Below, in pieces: positions 1 through 9,900 of a stretch of 64,000 nucleotides of DNA (position 1 is the stretch's first letter; every line of letters starts with the position of its first letter). The stretch is from assembly GCA_947646015.1 (NCBI GenBank), contig CANSEY010000007.1, forward strand, positions 97,494 to 161,493, given 5' to 3'. The translations under genes and the position numbers were made by a program. Below the pieces are notes generated by a model. The model worked only from the letters and a program-made list of their open reading frames with translations, was not told where the DNA came from and searched no databases. The stretch comes from an uncultured Bacteroides sp. GTDB taxonomy: Bacteria; Bacteroidota; Bacteroidia; Bacteroidales; Bacteroidaceae.

Positions 1-2
1 TA

Positions 3-455
3 TGCTACCGCTATACGGGCGATATGGATGCGGCGCACGATGTACTGCATGACGGTTTCATCAAGATTTTTACCAACTTCTCGTTCCGGGGTGAATCCTC
101 GCTTTGTACGTGGATCACACGGGTGATGGTGACACAGTCACTGGACTATCTGAGACGGGAGAAACGAGTCAATCAGTTGGTAGTGCATGAAGAGCAGCTT
201 CCCGACATACCGGATATTTCGTCGTCGGGAGGAGGAGCAGGGATCTCCGAAGAACAATTAATGGCGTTTGTCGCCGAATTGCCGGATGGTTGCCGAACCG
301 TTTTCAACCTTTATGTGTTTGAAGAGAAATCGCACAAGGAGATAGCCGGGATGCTTCACATTAAAGAACATTCGTCTACTTCGCAGTTACACAGAGCCAA
401 GTATTTGTTAGCAAAAAGAATAAAAGAATATAGAAATCATGAAGAAAGAAAATGA
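3..455 (+). CDS. RNA polymerase sigma-70 family (ECF-type) factor, 5' end cut by window
   Basis: Partial gene; the open frame runs in from the left edge (codons read C-Y-R-Y-T-G-D before the first internal ATG at 24), so the true start lies outside. Region 2 is seen in the stretch around DVLHDGFIKIF and FRGESSLCTWITRV, and region 4 near the C-terminus in LPDGCRTVFNLYVFEEKSHKEIA followed by an HTH ending QLHRAKYLL. This is the usual two-domain ECF layout. The last 17 bases overlap the next gene, a membrane protein with the shape of a Bacteroides anti-sigma/porin fusion, so the two are probably co-translated and the neighbour probably sequesters this factor. The target regulon cannot be inferred from the sequence. 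Confidence 0.9.
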   Translation, partial: CYRYTGDMDAAHDVLHDGFIKIFTNFSFRGESSLCTWITRVMVTQSLDYLRREKRVNQLVVHEEQLPDIPDISSSGGGAGISEEQLMAFVAELPDGCRTVFNLYVFEEKSHKEIAGMLHIKEHSSTSQLHRAKYLLAKRIKEYRNHEERK

Positions 456-1491
456 TGAAATAACCGATCTGTTTCGCACTCGTCTCGCTGATGCCGGGAT
501 GACTGTTCGGGATGGCTTTTGGGAAGAGCTTTCGCAGGATATCCCTGTGGCTTGCCAGCATCGCCGTCGGTTGATATTCTTCCGTGTGGCAGCGGCAGCA
601 TCTGTGTTGCTGGTATTGGCTGCATCCTCAGCTACTTTCTGGTATCTCTCTCCGAAAGAAGAGATGGAGGAGGCGTTTACCAAAATCGTGGTGGCGAACA
701 GCGGAAGAATGGATGGAGATGGTGTACGCGCTAATCAGTTGCCGACGGCAATGGAACCTGTATTGCCGAAACCGGCACCTAAATCATTTGGATTATTATC
801 GCAGTATCCGGAAGAGGGAGACTCGGTTTCCATTTCCTTCTCCATGTCTTTCTCTTTCTCGGCAACTACCACCACGGGAAATGGCAACCGATATGGCAAC
901 CAAGGTCGCAACGGTTATTGGCAGGCGAATAATGGTAACACAGAACCATCCGCCGCACAAGAAGAAAAATATACTACCGGTACACCTGCTCCGGTGGAAA
1001 ACGTAAAAAAACATCGCTGGGCTCTGAAAGCGCAGATGGGGACGGCACTTCCGGCAGAGGACGGTGCCTACAAGATGCCGATCTCCGCAGGAGTCACTGT
1101 AGAGAGGAAACTGAATGACTATCTCGGAATAGAGACCGGACTGCTTTATTCGAATCTGCGCTCGGAAGGACAGCACCTGCATTATCTGGGCATCCCGTTG
1201 AAAGCGAATATTACCTTGATGGATACAAAGAAAATCGACCTCTACGCTACGGTAGGCGGAGTGGCGGACAAATGTATAGCCGGTGCGCCGGACAACAGTT
1301 TTAAAGAAGAACCTATCCAACTGGCAGTTACTGCCGGTATCGGAATCACTTACAAAATTAATGACCGATTGGCGGTTTTTGCCGAGCCGGGTGTTTCCCA
1401 TCATTTCAAGACGGATTCGAAACTGGCTACGGTACGCACGAAACGGCCGACTAATTTTAATTTACTTTGCGGACTTCGCATGACGTATTAA
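439..1491 (+). CDS. Membrane anti-sigma-type protein with C-terminal outer-membrane beta-barrel domain
   Basis: 350 residues. A short charged cytoplasmic N-terminus is followed by one membrane segment at about residues 45-70. A low-complexity Ser/Thr/Asn/Gly linker comes next (about 130-170), and from about residue 190 the alternating pattern resembles small PorT/OmpA-like beta-barrels (motifs such as GIETGLLYSNL and AVFAEPGVSHHF). Together with the sigma factor it overlaps by 17 bases, this matches the sigma/anti-sigma-porin pairs common in Bacteroides. The inferred role is to hold the sigma factor at the inner membrane and release it on an envelope signal. A barrel and a membrane segment in one chain is topologically odd, but typical of this annotated family. 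No direct evidence of sigma binding is visible. Confidence 0.65.
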   Translation: MKKENDEITDLFRTRLADAGMTVRDGFWEELSQDIPVACQHRRRLIFFRVAAAASVLLVLAASSATFWYLSPKEEMEEAFTKIVVANSGRMDGDGVRANQLPTAMEPVLPKPAPKSFGLLSQYPEEGDSVSISFSMSFSFSATTTTGNGNRYGNQGRNGYWQANNGNTEPSAAQEEKYTTGTPAPVENVKKHRWALKAQMGTALPAEDGAYKMPISAGVTVERKLNDYLGIETGLLYSNLRSEGQHLHYLGIPLKANITLMDTKKIDLYATVGGVADKCIAGAPDNSFKEEPIQLAVTAGIGITYKINDRLAVFAEPGVSHHFKTDSKLATVRTKRPTNFNLLCGLRMTY

Positions 1492-1496
1492 TCCTT

Positions 1497-2027
1497 ATGA
1501 AAATGAAAAAAACACTTATGATGCTGTGGATGGCTGTTAGCCTGATGGTATCCCTGGTGGGATGCAGCAGCGAAGAAATGGACTATGAGAATCCCGATGT
1601 AACCGTTTTTGTGAAACAGCTGAAAGCGGGTACCTATAATATGAAGAATGAAAAAGGGGTCGTGGAAGTTCCTCATTTCACTGAAGAGGACATTCCCGAA
1701 CTATTGAAATATGCGGAAGATCTGACTATTATTCCTTCTTTCCCGTCAGTCTACAATACGAATAACGGTAAAATCCGTTTAGGTGAATGTATGCTTTGGG
1801 TGATAGAATCGATCCGTCAGGGAACAGCCCCGTCGTTAGGTTGCAGGATGGTACTGGCGAATGCCGAAAATTACGAAGCCATCTATTTCCTGACCGACGA
1901 CGAAGTGCTCGACGCGGCAGCCTGCTATCGTCGATGGTGGGAAGGGCGGAAATATCCGAAGACGACCTGGACGATTGATCCGTGCTATGACGAGCCGCTT
2001 TGTGGCTCAGGATACCGATGGTGGTAA
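1497..2027 (+). CDS. Small Bacteroides lipoprotein of unknown function
   Basis: 176 residues from the ATG at 1497, preferred over an upstream in-frame start at 1467 that lies inside the previous gene, because it begins directly with a lipoprotein signal (MKMKKTLMM, hydrophobic core, then SLVGCSS with the lipid-accepting Cys). The mature part contains NPDVTVFVKQLKAGTY, FTEEDIPELLKYA and an aromatic, Cys-containing tail ending GYRWW. It resembles a Bacteroidales family of roughly this length (possibly DUF4943; not verifiable here). It starts 5 bases after the anti-sigma/barrel gene and is very likely in the same operon, so it may be an envelope product of the sigma regulon. No catalytic motif was recognised. 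Confidence 0.7.
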   Translation: MKMKKTLMMLWMAVSLMVSLVGCSSEEMDYENPDVTVFVKQLKAGTYNMKNEKGVVEVPHFTEEDIPELLKYAEDLTIIPSFPSVYNTNNGKIRLGECMLWVIESIRQGTAPSLGCRMVLANAENYEAIYFLTDDEVLDAAACYRRWWEGRKYPKTTWTIDPCYDEPLCGSGYRWW

Positions 2028-2065
2028 AAAAAGAAAAATCCTTCGGGGCATAAAAACTAAAAAAC

Positions 2066-2617
2066 ATGAGGCAACGTTTATTTGTATCAGCAGTCTTTGT
2101 ACTGCTGACAGGGGCGTGCTATGCCCAATGGACGAAGGAAGATTCTCTGCGATTGAAGAAATCACTGAAGGAGGGCGAAGAGCTGAAGCTGAATAAGGAA
2201 GCCGTCAGACAGATTGATTTGAATGCAGGAGCAGCCAATCCGCGTGTGTATGAGGAGAAACGATGGATGCGTTTTGATGAGTCGCTTCCGCGTGTGATTT
2301 CTCCTTCTGCTGTGGTCGAATCGGATACTTTGTACGATAAACGGAGGATAACAGGTGGGAAACTTCCTCTTCAAATGCTTGAAGTGTACAAGCCTGTTTA
2401 TGCTCACTTGCCATTGGATACATTGAAAATTGCGATGGAGTTTAAGCTCCCTCCCCCCGAAGGAATATCTTTAGGGAATGGAGTAAGAGTGAACGGAGGT
2501 ACGTTTAGCGGTTTGGATTTACTGCAGGTCTTTACGAGAGAGTTCTGGCAGTTCAGGAAGAAACGAATGCGCACACGTACGATGGGGGTACTTGAGGAAT
2601 ATAGAAAACAGAGGTAG
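2066..2617 (+). CDS. Secreted protein of unknown function, paralogue 1 of a tandem pair
   Basis: 183 residues with a Sec signal peptide ending near CYAQ. The mature N-terminus WTKEDSLRLKKSLKEG and the following LNKEAVRQIDL recur almost unchanged in the next gene, as do EKRWM-DESLPR and a C-terminal GVRVNGGTFSGLDLLQVFTREFW block. This places the two in one family (possibly DUF4858; unverified). This copy lacks about 60 residues in the middle relative to its neighbour. It follows the lipoprotein gene by 38 bases and is probably co-transcribed with the sigma/anti-sigma genes. No enzymatic motif is apparent; a structural or periplasmic role is only a guess. Confidence 0.7.
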   Translation: MRQRLFVSAVFVLLTGACYAQWTKEDSLRLKKSLKEGEELKLNKEAVRQIDLNAGAANPRVYEEKRWMRFDESLPRVISPSAVVESDTLYDKRRITGGKLPLQMLEVYKPVYAHLPLDTLKIAMEFKLPPPEGISLGNGVRVNGGTFSGLDLLQVFTREFWQFRKKRMRTRTMGVLEEYRKQR

Positions 2618-2621
2618 AAAG

Positions 2622-3350
2622 ATGAGTGAATTGATAAAACGTTTGATAACAGCTATGACACTGTGCTTGACAGCTTTGCTGGTACATGCGCAGGAATGGA
2701 CGAAGGAGGATTCCTTGCGTCTGAGAAAGTTGCTGGACAGTGATCAGGAGCTGAATTTGAATCAGGATGCAGTCAGGCAGATTGATTTCGGCAGCGCTGT
2801 CGGTACTCCCCGCATGTCGGTGGAAAAGAAGTGGATGCTGCCCGATGAGTCGCTTCCCGAAGCATTGCCTAAACCGAAAGTGGTATTGAGTCTGATGCCC
2901 TATAAGGCAAATACTCCTTATAATTGGGACCCCGTTTTTCAGAAGAAAATAAGAATGGATAAGAATACCTGGCGTGGAGATCCGCATTACGAAATGCGTC
3001 ATCAAAGGTCGTACAGTAACTGGGTGCGTAATCCGATGGCGGGAGGAGTCCGCAAATCATTGGAGGAGATACGGGCGAGCGGGGTACGTTTCCGTCAGTT
3101 GAGCGAACGGGCGAATGGAATGATGGTTAATTCGGTAGTGATGGATAGCCCGATTCCTTTGTTTGGAGGCAGCGGCGTGTACATCAATGGAGGAACTATC
3201 GGAGGACTTGATCTGATGGCGGTTTTCACCAAAAACTTCTGGGATAAAAAAGGAAAAGAACGTCGGGAGCGTACGTTGGAAGTGTTGAGAACCTATGGGG
3301 ATTCGACGACTGTACTGATCAATCGCCCCATTGAACAGATTGCCCGCTGA
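2622..3350 (+). CDS. Secreted protein of unknown function, paralogue 2 of a tandem pair
   Basis: 242 residues from the ATG at 2622. An in-frame TTG at 2592 would overlap the previous gene and add a non-signal-like extension, so the ATG four bases after the upstream stop is preferred. The signal peptide ends near LLVHAQ. The mature part repeats the paralogue's EWTKEDSLRLRKLL, LNQDAVRQIDF and EKKWM-DESLPE blocks, then has an extra central segment (RMDKNTWRGDPHYEMRHQ and around) before the shared YINGGTIGGLDLMAVFTKNFWDKK end. A short Thr/Ile-rich tail follows. It arose by tandem duplication with the preceding gene. Function unknown. Confidence 0.7.
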   Translation: MSELIKRLITAMTLCLTALLVHAQEWTKEDSLRLRKLLDSDQELNLNQDAVRQIDFGSAVGTPRMSVEKKWMLPDESLPEALPKPKVVLSLMPYKANTPYNWDPVFQKKIRMDKNTWRGDPHYEMRHQRSYSNWVRNPMAGGVRKSLEEIRASGVRFRQLSERANGMMVNSVVMDSPIPLFGGSGVYINGGTIGGLDLMAVFTKNFWDKKGKERRERTLEVLRTYGDSTTVLINRPIEQIAR

Positions 3351-3423
3351 AACTGTTTTATTAAATATGGACATGTCTCATGTTCCATGTTATCAGATTA
3401 GCACATTGAAAAACGATTAATTT

Positions 3424-4359
3424 ATGAACAGAATTACTTCTCTTTTCGGTATTCAGTATCCTATTATTCAAGGTGGCATGGTGTGGTGTAGCGGTTGGCG
3501 TCTCGCTTCCGCAGTAAGTAATGCGGGAGGATTGGGACTGCTTGGCGCAGGCTCTATGCATCCGGAGACTCTTCGTGAACATATCCGGAAATGCCGTGCA
3601 GCTACAGACCGTCCCTTTGGAGTCAATATTCCCTTGATGTATCCTCAGATTGAAGAAATCATGGCGATTGTTGCCGAAGAGGGCGTCAAGATCGTTTTCA
3701 CTTCTGCCGGAAATCCTAAAGCATGGACCGGATGGCTGCACGAACGTGGTATTATCGTGGCTCATGTCGTTTCCTCTTCCCGTTTCGCGATGAAATGTGA
3801 AGAGGCGGGAGTAGATGCGGTAGTCGCCGAGGGTTTCGAAGCCGGCGGACATAACGGGCGTGAAGAAACTACCACTTTCTGCTTGATTCCTGCGGTACGC
3901 AATGCGACCACTTTGCCTTTGATCGCTGCAGGAGGTATCGGTACGGGAGAAGGTATCTTTGCTGCCATGGTGCTGGGAGCAGAAGGGGTACAAATCGGTA
4001 CTCGCTTTGCGTTGACGGATGAAAGTTCAGCCAGCCCGGTCTTCAAAGAATATTGTCTGGGTTTGGGAGAAGGAGATACTAAATTATTATTGAAGAAACT
4101 GGCTCCGACACGTTTAGTGCGGAATAATTTCCGGGATGCTGTGGAGAGGGCTGAGGATGGCGGTGCTTCTGCCGAAGAATTGCGGACTCTTCTTGGGAGA
4201 GGTCGTGCGAAGAAAGGGATCTTTGAAGGGGATCTGGAAGAAGGCGAACTGGAGATAGGGCAGGTGTCGGCTATTGTTTCCCGTCAGCAGTCAGTAGCGG
4301 AAGTCATGAATGAATTGGTGGAGGCTATGCAGCGGGCAGCGGAGAAGAAATATTGGTAA
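3424..4359 (+). CDS. FMN-dependent nitronate monooxygenase / FabK-type enoyl reductase family protein
   Basis: 311-residue TIM-barrel flavoprotein. Family signatures are the N-terminal YPIIQGGMVWCSGWRLASAVSNAGGLG, the central AEGFEAGGHNG carrying the conserved His, and the phosphate-binding IAAGGIGTGEGIFAAMVLGAEGVQIGTRF. These are shared by 2-nitropropane dioxygenases and FabK-type enoyl-ACP reductases, which cannot be separated reliably by eye. The length and the AGGH motif suit FabK as well as nitronate monooxygenase. It is a cytosolic single gene, followed on the other strand by alanine dehydrogenase with a hairpin between them. The C-terminus (SAIVSRQQSVAEVMNELVEAM) is helical, as in FabK-like members. 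Confidence 0.8.
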   Translation: MNRITSLFGIQYPIIQGGMVWCSGWRLASAVSNAGGLGLLGAGSMHPETLREHIRKCRAATDRPFGVNIPLMYPQIEEIMAIVAEEGVKIVFTSAGNPKAWTGWLHERGIIVAHVVSSSRFAMKCEEAGVDAVVAEGFEAGGHNGREETTTFCLIPAVRNATTLPLIAAGGIGTGEGIFAAMVLGAEGVQIGTRFALTDESSASPVFKEYCLGLGEGDTKLLLKKLAPTRLVRNNFRDAVERAEDGGASAEELRTLLGRGRAKKGIFEGDLEEGELEIGQVSAIVSRQQSVAEVMNELVEAMQRAAEKKYW

Positions 4360-4372
4360 AAAAACAAGTTCC

Positions 4373-4404
4373 GAAGTAGCGGGTTTGGAAAACCTGACTA
4401 CTTC
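4373..4404 (-). terminator. Intrinsic terminator of alanine dehydrogenase (minus strand)
   Basis: A stem of GAAGTAG with CTACTTC, extended inside by GGTTT with AAACC around a tiny loop. On the minus strand it is followed within about 6 bases by a run of seven T (the complement of the A-run at 4358-4364). It sits between two convergent stop codons and may also slow transcription arriving from the plus strand. Confidence 0.6.
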
Positions 4405-4443
4405 AGAACTTTACTACTTCAGAAAGTTGGCTGCTTAATCAAT

Positions 4444-5550
4444 TTATAGGTTTATATTTTCATATTTTAGATCGAATACATCCGCTACTACTTTATATAC
4501 CACTTTTCCTTCCACTACATTCAAACCGAGTGCTAGTGCCGGGTCATCTTTACAAGCTTTTTTCCATCCTTTATTTGCTAAAGCAATGACATAAGGGAGA
4601 GTAACATTGGTCAAAGCCAGCGTAGAAGTATAAGGTACAGCTCCCGGAATATTGGCTACGGCATAATGAACGATACCGTCTATCACATAGGTCGGCGCAC
4701 TGTGGGTCGTTGGGTGTGACGTTTCGAAACATCCTCCCTGATCTATCGCTACATCCACAAGTACCGTACCGGACTGCATCATTGCAAGCATATTTCGGGT
4801 AATCAGATGAGGCGCTTTATCCCCCGGAATCAGCACGGAACCGATGACCAGATCAACATCCGGCAGTTCCTTCTTTATCCTTAATTCGGATGCGTACAGC
4901 GTCTTGACATTTTTCGGTAATGTCTCGCTGAGATAGCGCAGGCGTGACAGATTAATATCTGCAACTGTAACATCCGCACCCATTCCCGCAGCCATCTGCG
5001 CTGCATTACTTCCGACAATACCGCCTCCGAGAATCAATACTTTGGCAGGCTTCACACCGGGGACTCCTCCCAGAAGGATACCTTTTCCTCCTTGCGGCTT
5101 TTCCAAAAAGCGTGCTCCTTCCTGAATGGACATGCGTCCGGCTACCTCACTCATAGGGATAAGCAGGGGTAAAGAATGGTCTTCCTTTTCTACGGTTTCG
5201 TATGCCAGACAGATCGACTTATTGTCAATCATGGCAAGAGTCAGTTCCTTATCGGAAGCAAAATGGAAGTAAGTGAACAATAACTGTCCTTTTCTGATCA
5301 GATGGTATTCGGGCGCGATAGGCTCTTTAACCTTTACAATCATATCTGCTGTGGCATAGACATCCTCTATTGTCGGAAGCACCTGTGCACCGACAGACAG
5401 ATATGCTTCATCCGGAAAACCACTATTGATACCTGCCGTATGCTGGATATATACTTGGTGACCTTGCTTCACAACTTCGGCAACTCCGGAAGGTGTCATG
5501 CCTACCCGGTTCTCGTTGTTCTTGATTTCTTTGGGTACTCCGATGATCAT
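4444..5550 (-). CDS. ald: Alanine dehydrogenase
   Basis: 368 residues starting at the ATG that gives MIIGVPKEIKNNENRVG; the open frame extends 11 codons further upstream but lacks the family N-terminus there. Interconverts L-alanine and pyruvate with NAD and ammonia in the cytosol. Visible hallmarks are the N-terminal VPKEIKNNENRV with substrate-binding Arg15, the KVKEP and FTYFHFA region with the substrate Lys and His, the Rossmann motif LILGGGIVGSNAAQMAAGMGADV, and VDVAIDQGGCFETSHPTTHS with the catalytic Asp. Length is typical. It is monocistronic, with a terminator hairpin on each side. Confidence 0.93.
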   Translation of the reverse strand: MIIGVPKEIKNNENRVGMTPSGVAEVVKQGHQVYIQHTAGINSGFPDEAYLSVGAQVLPTIEDVYATADMIVKVKEPIAPEYHLIRKGQLLFTYFHFASDKELTLAMIDNKSICLAYETVEKEDHSLPLLIPMSEVAGRMSIQEGARFLEKPQGGKGILLGGVPGVKPAKVLILGGGIVGSNAAQMAAGMGADVTVADINLSRLRYLSETLPKNVKTLYASELRIKKELPDVDLVIGSVLIPGDKAPHLITRNMLAMMQSGTVLVDVAIDQGGCFETSHPTTHSAPTYVIDGIVHYAVANIPGAVPYTSTLALTNVTLPYVIALANKGWKKACKDDPALALGLNVVEGKVVYKVVADVFDLKYENINL

Positions 5551-5593
5551 ATTGTTATATATTAAAGGTTTAACATGGACCAATGTACGAAAA

Positions 5594-5623
5594 ATCCCCT
5601 TACGTTGTTATTCGCAAGGGGAT
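5594..5623 (-). terminator. Intrinsic terminator after the SusD-like gene (minus strand)
   Basis: Perfect 8-bp stem ATCCCCTT / AAGGGGAT around a 14-base loop, followed on the minus strand by five T (complement of the A-run at 5589-5593). It lies 33 bases after the stop of the SusD-like gene and ahead of alanine dehydrogenase, closing the protease-SusC-SusD operon. Confidence 0.7.
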
Positions 5624-5655
5624 GTTTAAGAACAGAATGCTTATATATAATTCGG

Positions 5656-6984
5656 TCAATTTAATAAACCCGGGTTTGCAGCAATAGCACTTTGTGGAAT
5701 GCGTAGTGTATAGCGTGAATCATCTTGTTCTAATAGATAAGCTTGTCCGTTCAATATTTTTTCAATTCGTGGACGGGTGGTACGACGTAGATCGAACCAA
5801 CGATGACCTTCGAAAGCAAGTTCAAGAGCCCGTTCTTCCAGAATTTCTTTAATTAAATCTACTTGATTCATAGCGTCCACAGCTTTTTTCTTTTCTGCAT
5901 AACCTTCCGGAGTGTATCGCTTTTCCATCAATTGTAGCAGGCGGGTACGAGCTTCGGGCAATTTATTCATTTGTGCAGCTGCTTCGGCAGCGTTCAAATA
6001 AATTTCTCCTGTACGGAAAGTACAGTTATGCTCTGCTTTTCCGCTTTTTTTCGAGATGTACTTATCTCCACTTAAACTATAGTATTTGTTCCGGCGGAGA
6101 TCCTTATTAGCATCATATTTTTCCATGAACGCAGGTATCAATATGGATGCTGAAGTAACGTCATCATTGAAAAACTCATAAGCAGTAATCATTTCTGCTG
6201 ATGTATAATTATTGGGAAGTTTGGCTTCCGGATCATTGAGGTCTTCTAATGTGGATTTTTGAACTAATATGCGTTCTGCCGCATCATAGGCTTCTTTCCA
6301 GTTTCCCATGTACAGGCGTACACGTGATTCCATTGCATCCACAGATAGGGTGGAGAAGCGGTAAGCATATACGGCTTCCCATTCTTTTTGATGCATTAAG
6401 CCGCGGGCCGATTCTATGTCGGATAGAATAGCAGTATAGACCTCTTTTACGGTGTTTCGTGGCAGTACTACTTCTAGATCAAGGTCCCATTTTATGGGAA
6501 TGGATTTGGTCTCTGGTGCTCCCTCTTTAGTATAAGGTTGTCCATATAGGTTAGCAAGAATAAAGTGCATGTAACCTCTTAATAAATAAGCTTCTCCAAC
6601 GAGTTGATCAATGTCTTCCTGACTGCCTTCTTTTATATTATCTTTATTTGCTATTATAGCATTTGCATAATAAATCACACTATAATATACTGCCCAGCCA
6701 AATTCTCGGGTTCCATCTTTGGGACTCATATCATTCCACTTTTCAATCTCTGAGTAGAAATTTTGAGAATTACTGTTATCTGTTACCATAGCTATGTCTG
6801 TGCGAAATTCAGTGACGGATTTGTCGATGAGTTTTAGTCCGTAAGCGGTAGTCAGTAAAGCACGATATTCTGTTAGTGTAGTAGGGATTACTTGTCCTAC
6901 AGGTTGAATATCCAGGTAGCTGTCACATGAAGATAGCAGGATGCTTCCTATGACAACCATTATGAAATATATTTTTTTGATCAT
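5656..6984 (-). CDS. SusD/RagB-like outer-membrane lipoprotein
   Basis: 442 residues. The lipoprotein signal is MIKKIYFIMVVIGSILLSSC followed by DSYLDIQP, the usual start of mature SusD proteins. TPR-like helical features and the C-terminal SusD block are visible: EIYLNAAEAAAQMNKLPEAR, LIKEILEERALELAFEGHRWFDLRRT and the closing IPQSAIAANPGLL. Such proteins sit on the outer face of the outer membrane as the lid of a SusC channel and bind the incoming oligomer. It is on the shorter side for the family. It lies 15 bases after the SusC-like gene, in an operon headed by a metalloprotease rather than a glycosidase, so a peptide or protein-derived ligand is possible. Confidence 0.93.
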   Translation of the reverse strand: MIKKIYFIMVVIGSILLSSCDSYLDIQPVGQVIPTTLTEYRALLTTAYGLKLIDKSVTEFRTDIAMVTDNSNSQNFYSEIEKWNDMSPKDGTREFGWAVYYSVIYYANAIIANKDNIKEGSQEDIDQLVGEAYLLRGYMHFILANLYGQPYTKEGAPETKSIPIKWDLDLEVVLPRNTVKEVYTAILSDIESARGLMHQKEWEAVYAYRFSTLSVDAMESRVRLYMGNWKEAYDAAERILVQKSTLEDLNDPEAKLPNNYTSAEMITAYEFFNDDVTSASILIPAFMEKYDANKDLRRNKYYSLSGDKYISKKSGKAEHNCTFRTGEIYLNAAEAAAQMNKLPEARTRLLQLMEKRYTPEGYAEKKKAVDAMNQVDLIKEILEERALELAFEGHRWFDLRRTTRPRIEKILNGQAYLLEQDDSRYTLRIPQSAIAANPGLLN

Positions 6985-6999
6985 ATATATTTTTCTTGT

Positions 7000-9900
7000 T
7001 TAAAAGTTAAGACTTAGATTGAAAGTAACTGATTTAGGAACAGGTGTTGAATAAAGATTGCTCATTGACTCCGGATCCATGTAGTTTTTGTAACTGGAAC
7101 CAAAAACAAAGAGATTTCGTGCTTCCAAACCTACAGTTGCTCCACCGATGTTTAGTTTATGCAGCCACTCGGAAGGAAAATGATAGGCCAGGCGTATGTT
7201 CTGTAAACGTATGTAACTTAACTTTTTGACCCATATATCCAGCGATTTGTAGAGATCTCTCCGAGTGCTGAATAAATAATAGTCAGCCGGATTAGTATTT
7301 AGGCTAGTTAATGCAGGAAACTTTCCATTTTTATTTTCTGGTGTCCATCTATCTAATATATCCCTATTCATATTGCGTCCCGGATCGGGATCTGCTATGT
7401 AATAAGTAGGATCTGTTTTTACATGTGCACCTAAGTTATAAGAGAAATTTAAGTTCAGTTCCCAGTTACGGTAATTAAATGTATTCATGAATCCTCCGGT
7501 GTAGGGAGCATCGGACGTTCCGGCATAACTATAAAAACCTCTCTCTGTTTCTTTATCTACGCCAATGCTGTATTCTCCGTCTAAATTTCCTTTGTCTGCC
7601 ATTTGGAATAGTTCCTCAATAGTGACAGCTTCTCCATCTTTATTTTCAATGTATATCTGTCCTGTCTCTGATTTTATCCCTTTGGTTTTTAGGGTGAAAA
7701 TAGCGCCAACCGGATACCCTTCCAGACTTGGAGTTACTTGATCCTTTTCAGTCATCACTTTCAAAACCTTATTTTGGTTGTATGCAAAGTTAAATGAAGT
7801 ATACCATGAGAAATCTTTAGTTGCAATGTTACGTGTTTGCAAGTTTATTTCGATACCTTGATTCTTCATACTTGCCCAGTTGACAGCCATACTGGTAAAT
7901 CCATTTTCCAATGGTAGCATTTTGTTACCAATGAGATCGGTGCCTTTTCTGTAATAATAGTCTACACTTAGGTTGATAGCCTGATTAAATACAGAGAAAT
8001 CTATTCCGGTATTATAAGAGGCTGTTTTTTCCCAGCGTAATTTACTGTTCGGAGCACTATTGATAGTGATGCTCTCTTCATTTGAACCGGGCAAGATACT
8101 TATATTTCCATAAGTACCAACGATAAAGGGTGAAGTGTTTTTGTCAATGTTCCCTTGTAAACCATAAGACAAACGGAGAGCAAGGTTATCAATCCATTTG
8201 AACTGATTAATTAACGGTTCGTTTGAGATACGCCACAGTCCACTGACTGAGTAAATAGGTAAATAACGATATTTTTTATCTACACCGAAGAGATCGGAGC
8301 CATCCATGCGGACGCTACCTCCCAGAGTGTAGCGATCCATCAGTGTGTAAGAACCATTGGCGTAGAAAGACGCAAAAGCATTTTCCTTAAAACTTTTGGT
8401 CTTTAATTTCCATTCATTGGCTTGTTTGGAATCTCTGAATTCCAGGTTTTTGAACGTTAATGTTTTGGGGTCATATCCATATCCGGTAGATGCTTGATTC
8501 TCGTACCAATTTTTACGGATTTCTGATCCCGCCATTATTTGTATGTTGTGGATGTCATTGAATGTGTTCTTGTATTCGCCCTGAACTTTCCATGTAATTT
8601 GGGAAGTCGTAGAATTGGTCGATTTGAGCATCCCGCCTTCCGGTATGAGATATATACGGTCGTTTCCTTTGTAATATGCAGAGTTTTCACGTTGGTTACG
8701 CAGATTGAAACTGTTAGTACCGGCATATTCTTCCCGGGATAGTTGATCCCATTGTACACCGACTTGTGAAGTAACTTTCCATTGGTCGTTAAAGCGAAGT
8801 TCTATATCGAAAATACTATTAATAGCGGTAGTAATTGATTTATTACTGGTATTTTCACGTTCTTCCAGAATATTATATCCTTGTAAAAGATCGGGCATGC
8901 TACCTGTTACGACATCATAATCATACAAGTAATTGTTATTATTGTCGAATGGTTCGAAATAAGGATTGGCAATACGGGAATAATAGACAGGATTAGTAAG
9001 CCCATAGGTATCTGTCAGAAAGGTGGTGTTTTTACGTCTATTTGCAAAAATAGAAACACCTACTTTCAGTAATTTATTGATCTGATAAGAGGTTTTGCTC
9101 GTCAGATTAAAACGACTTAAGCTTACTCCCGGAATATTCCCGTTTTCGAGAGTGTAGCCAAGGGAGTTATAATAAGTCACCTTTTCGCTACCTCCGGAAA
9201 TGCTGATATTATATTCTTGAGTAATGGCATCTCTGAATAGTATATCATTCCAATCAGTATTAATACTTTTTAAACGGTTGATTGCGTTTTGAGCTTCAGA
9301 AGTAAGCCCTTCCCAGCCTTTCTCCCGATAAATATCCATTAGATTGTATTGTTTTAATATAGCGGCTACTCCTCCTTTTTCTGAATATACAGGTATCGGA
9401 TAAAATCCCCATTTATTGAAAGGTGCTTCTTTCATCATTTGAAGTTCCAAGTTTACTTTTTCCTCAGAATTTAGGAGATTAAGGCGGGAGGTTTCCAAAT
9501 TAGGAGTATAGGTTAATTTAGTATTAAAATTGACAACAGGCTTTCCTGTTCTACCTCTTTTTGTAGTAACTACAATTACACCATTAGCAGCGCGAGCACC
9601 ATAAATGGCGGTTGCTGCTGCATCTTTCAGTATGGTAATGCTTTCGATATCGTTTGGACTTAATCCGGCGATAGATGATTGACCGATGTTGACAATATCA
9701 TTGTCAGAAGATTTATTGTCCATTTTGGGAATATCTGTTCCTTCCAGAGGAATTCCATCCAATACCCACAATGGGTCTTGTGTTCCGTTCATTGATGCAG
9801 TACCACGAATACGAATTTTGGCAGGTGATCCTGGTGCACCGGAAGTGTTTGTCACGGATACACCGGCAATTTGTCCTGTCAGCGCCTGGTCAATACTTTT

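Noticed and set aside
796-1404. Long minus-strand open frame opposite the anti-sigma gene
   Set aside because: Shadow of a real gene; Cys/Arg-rich composition and no recognisable domain.
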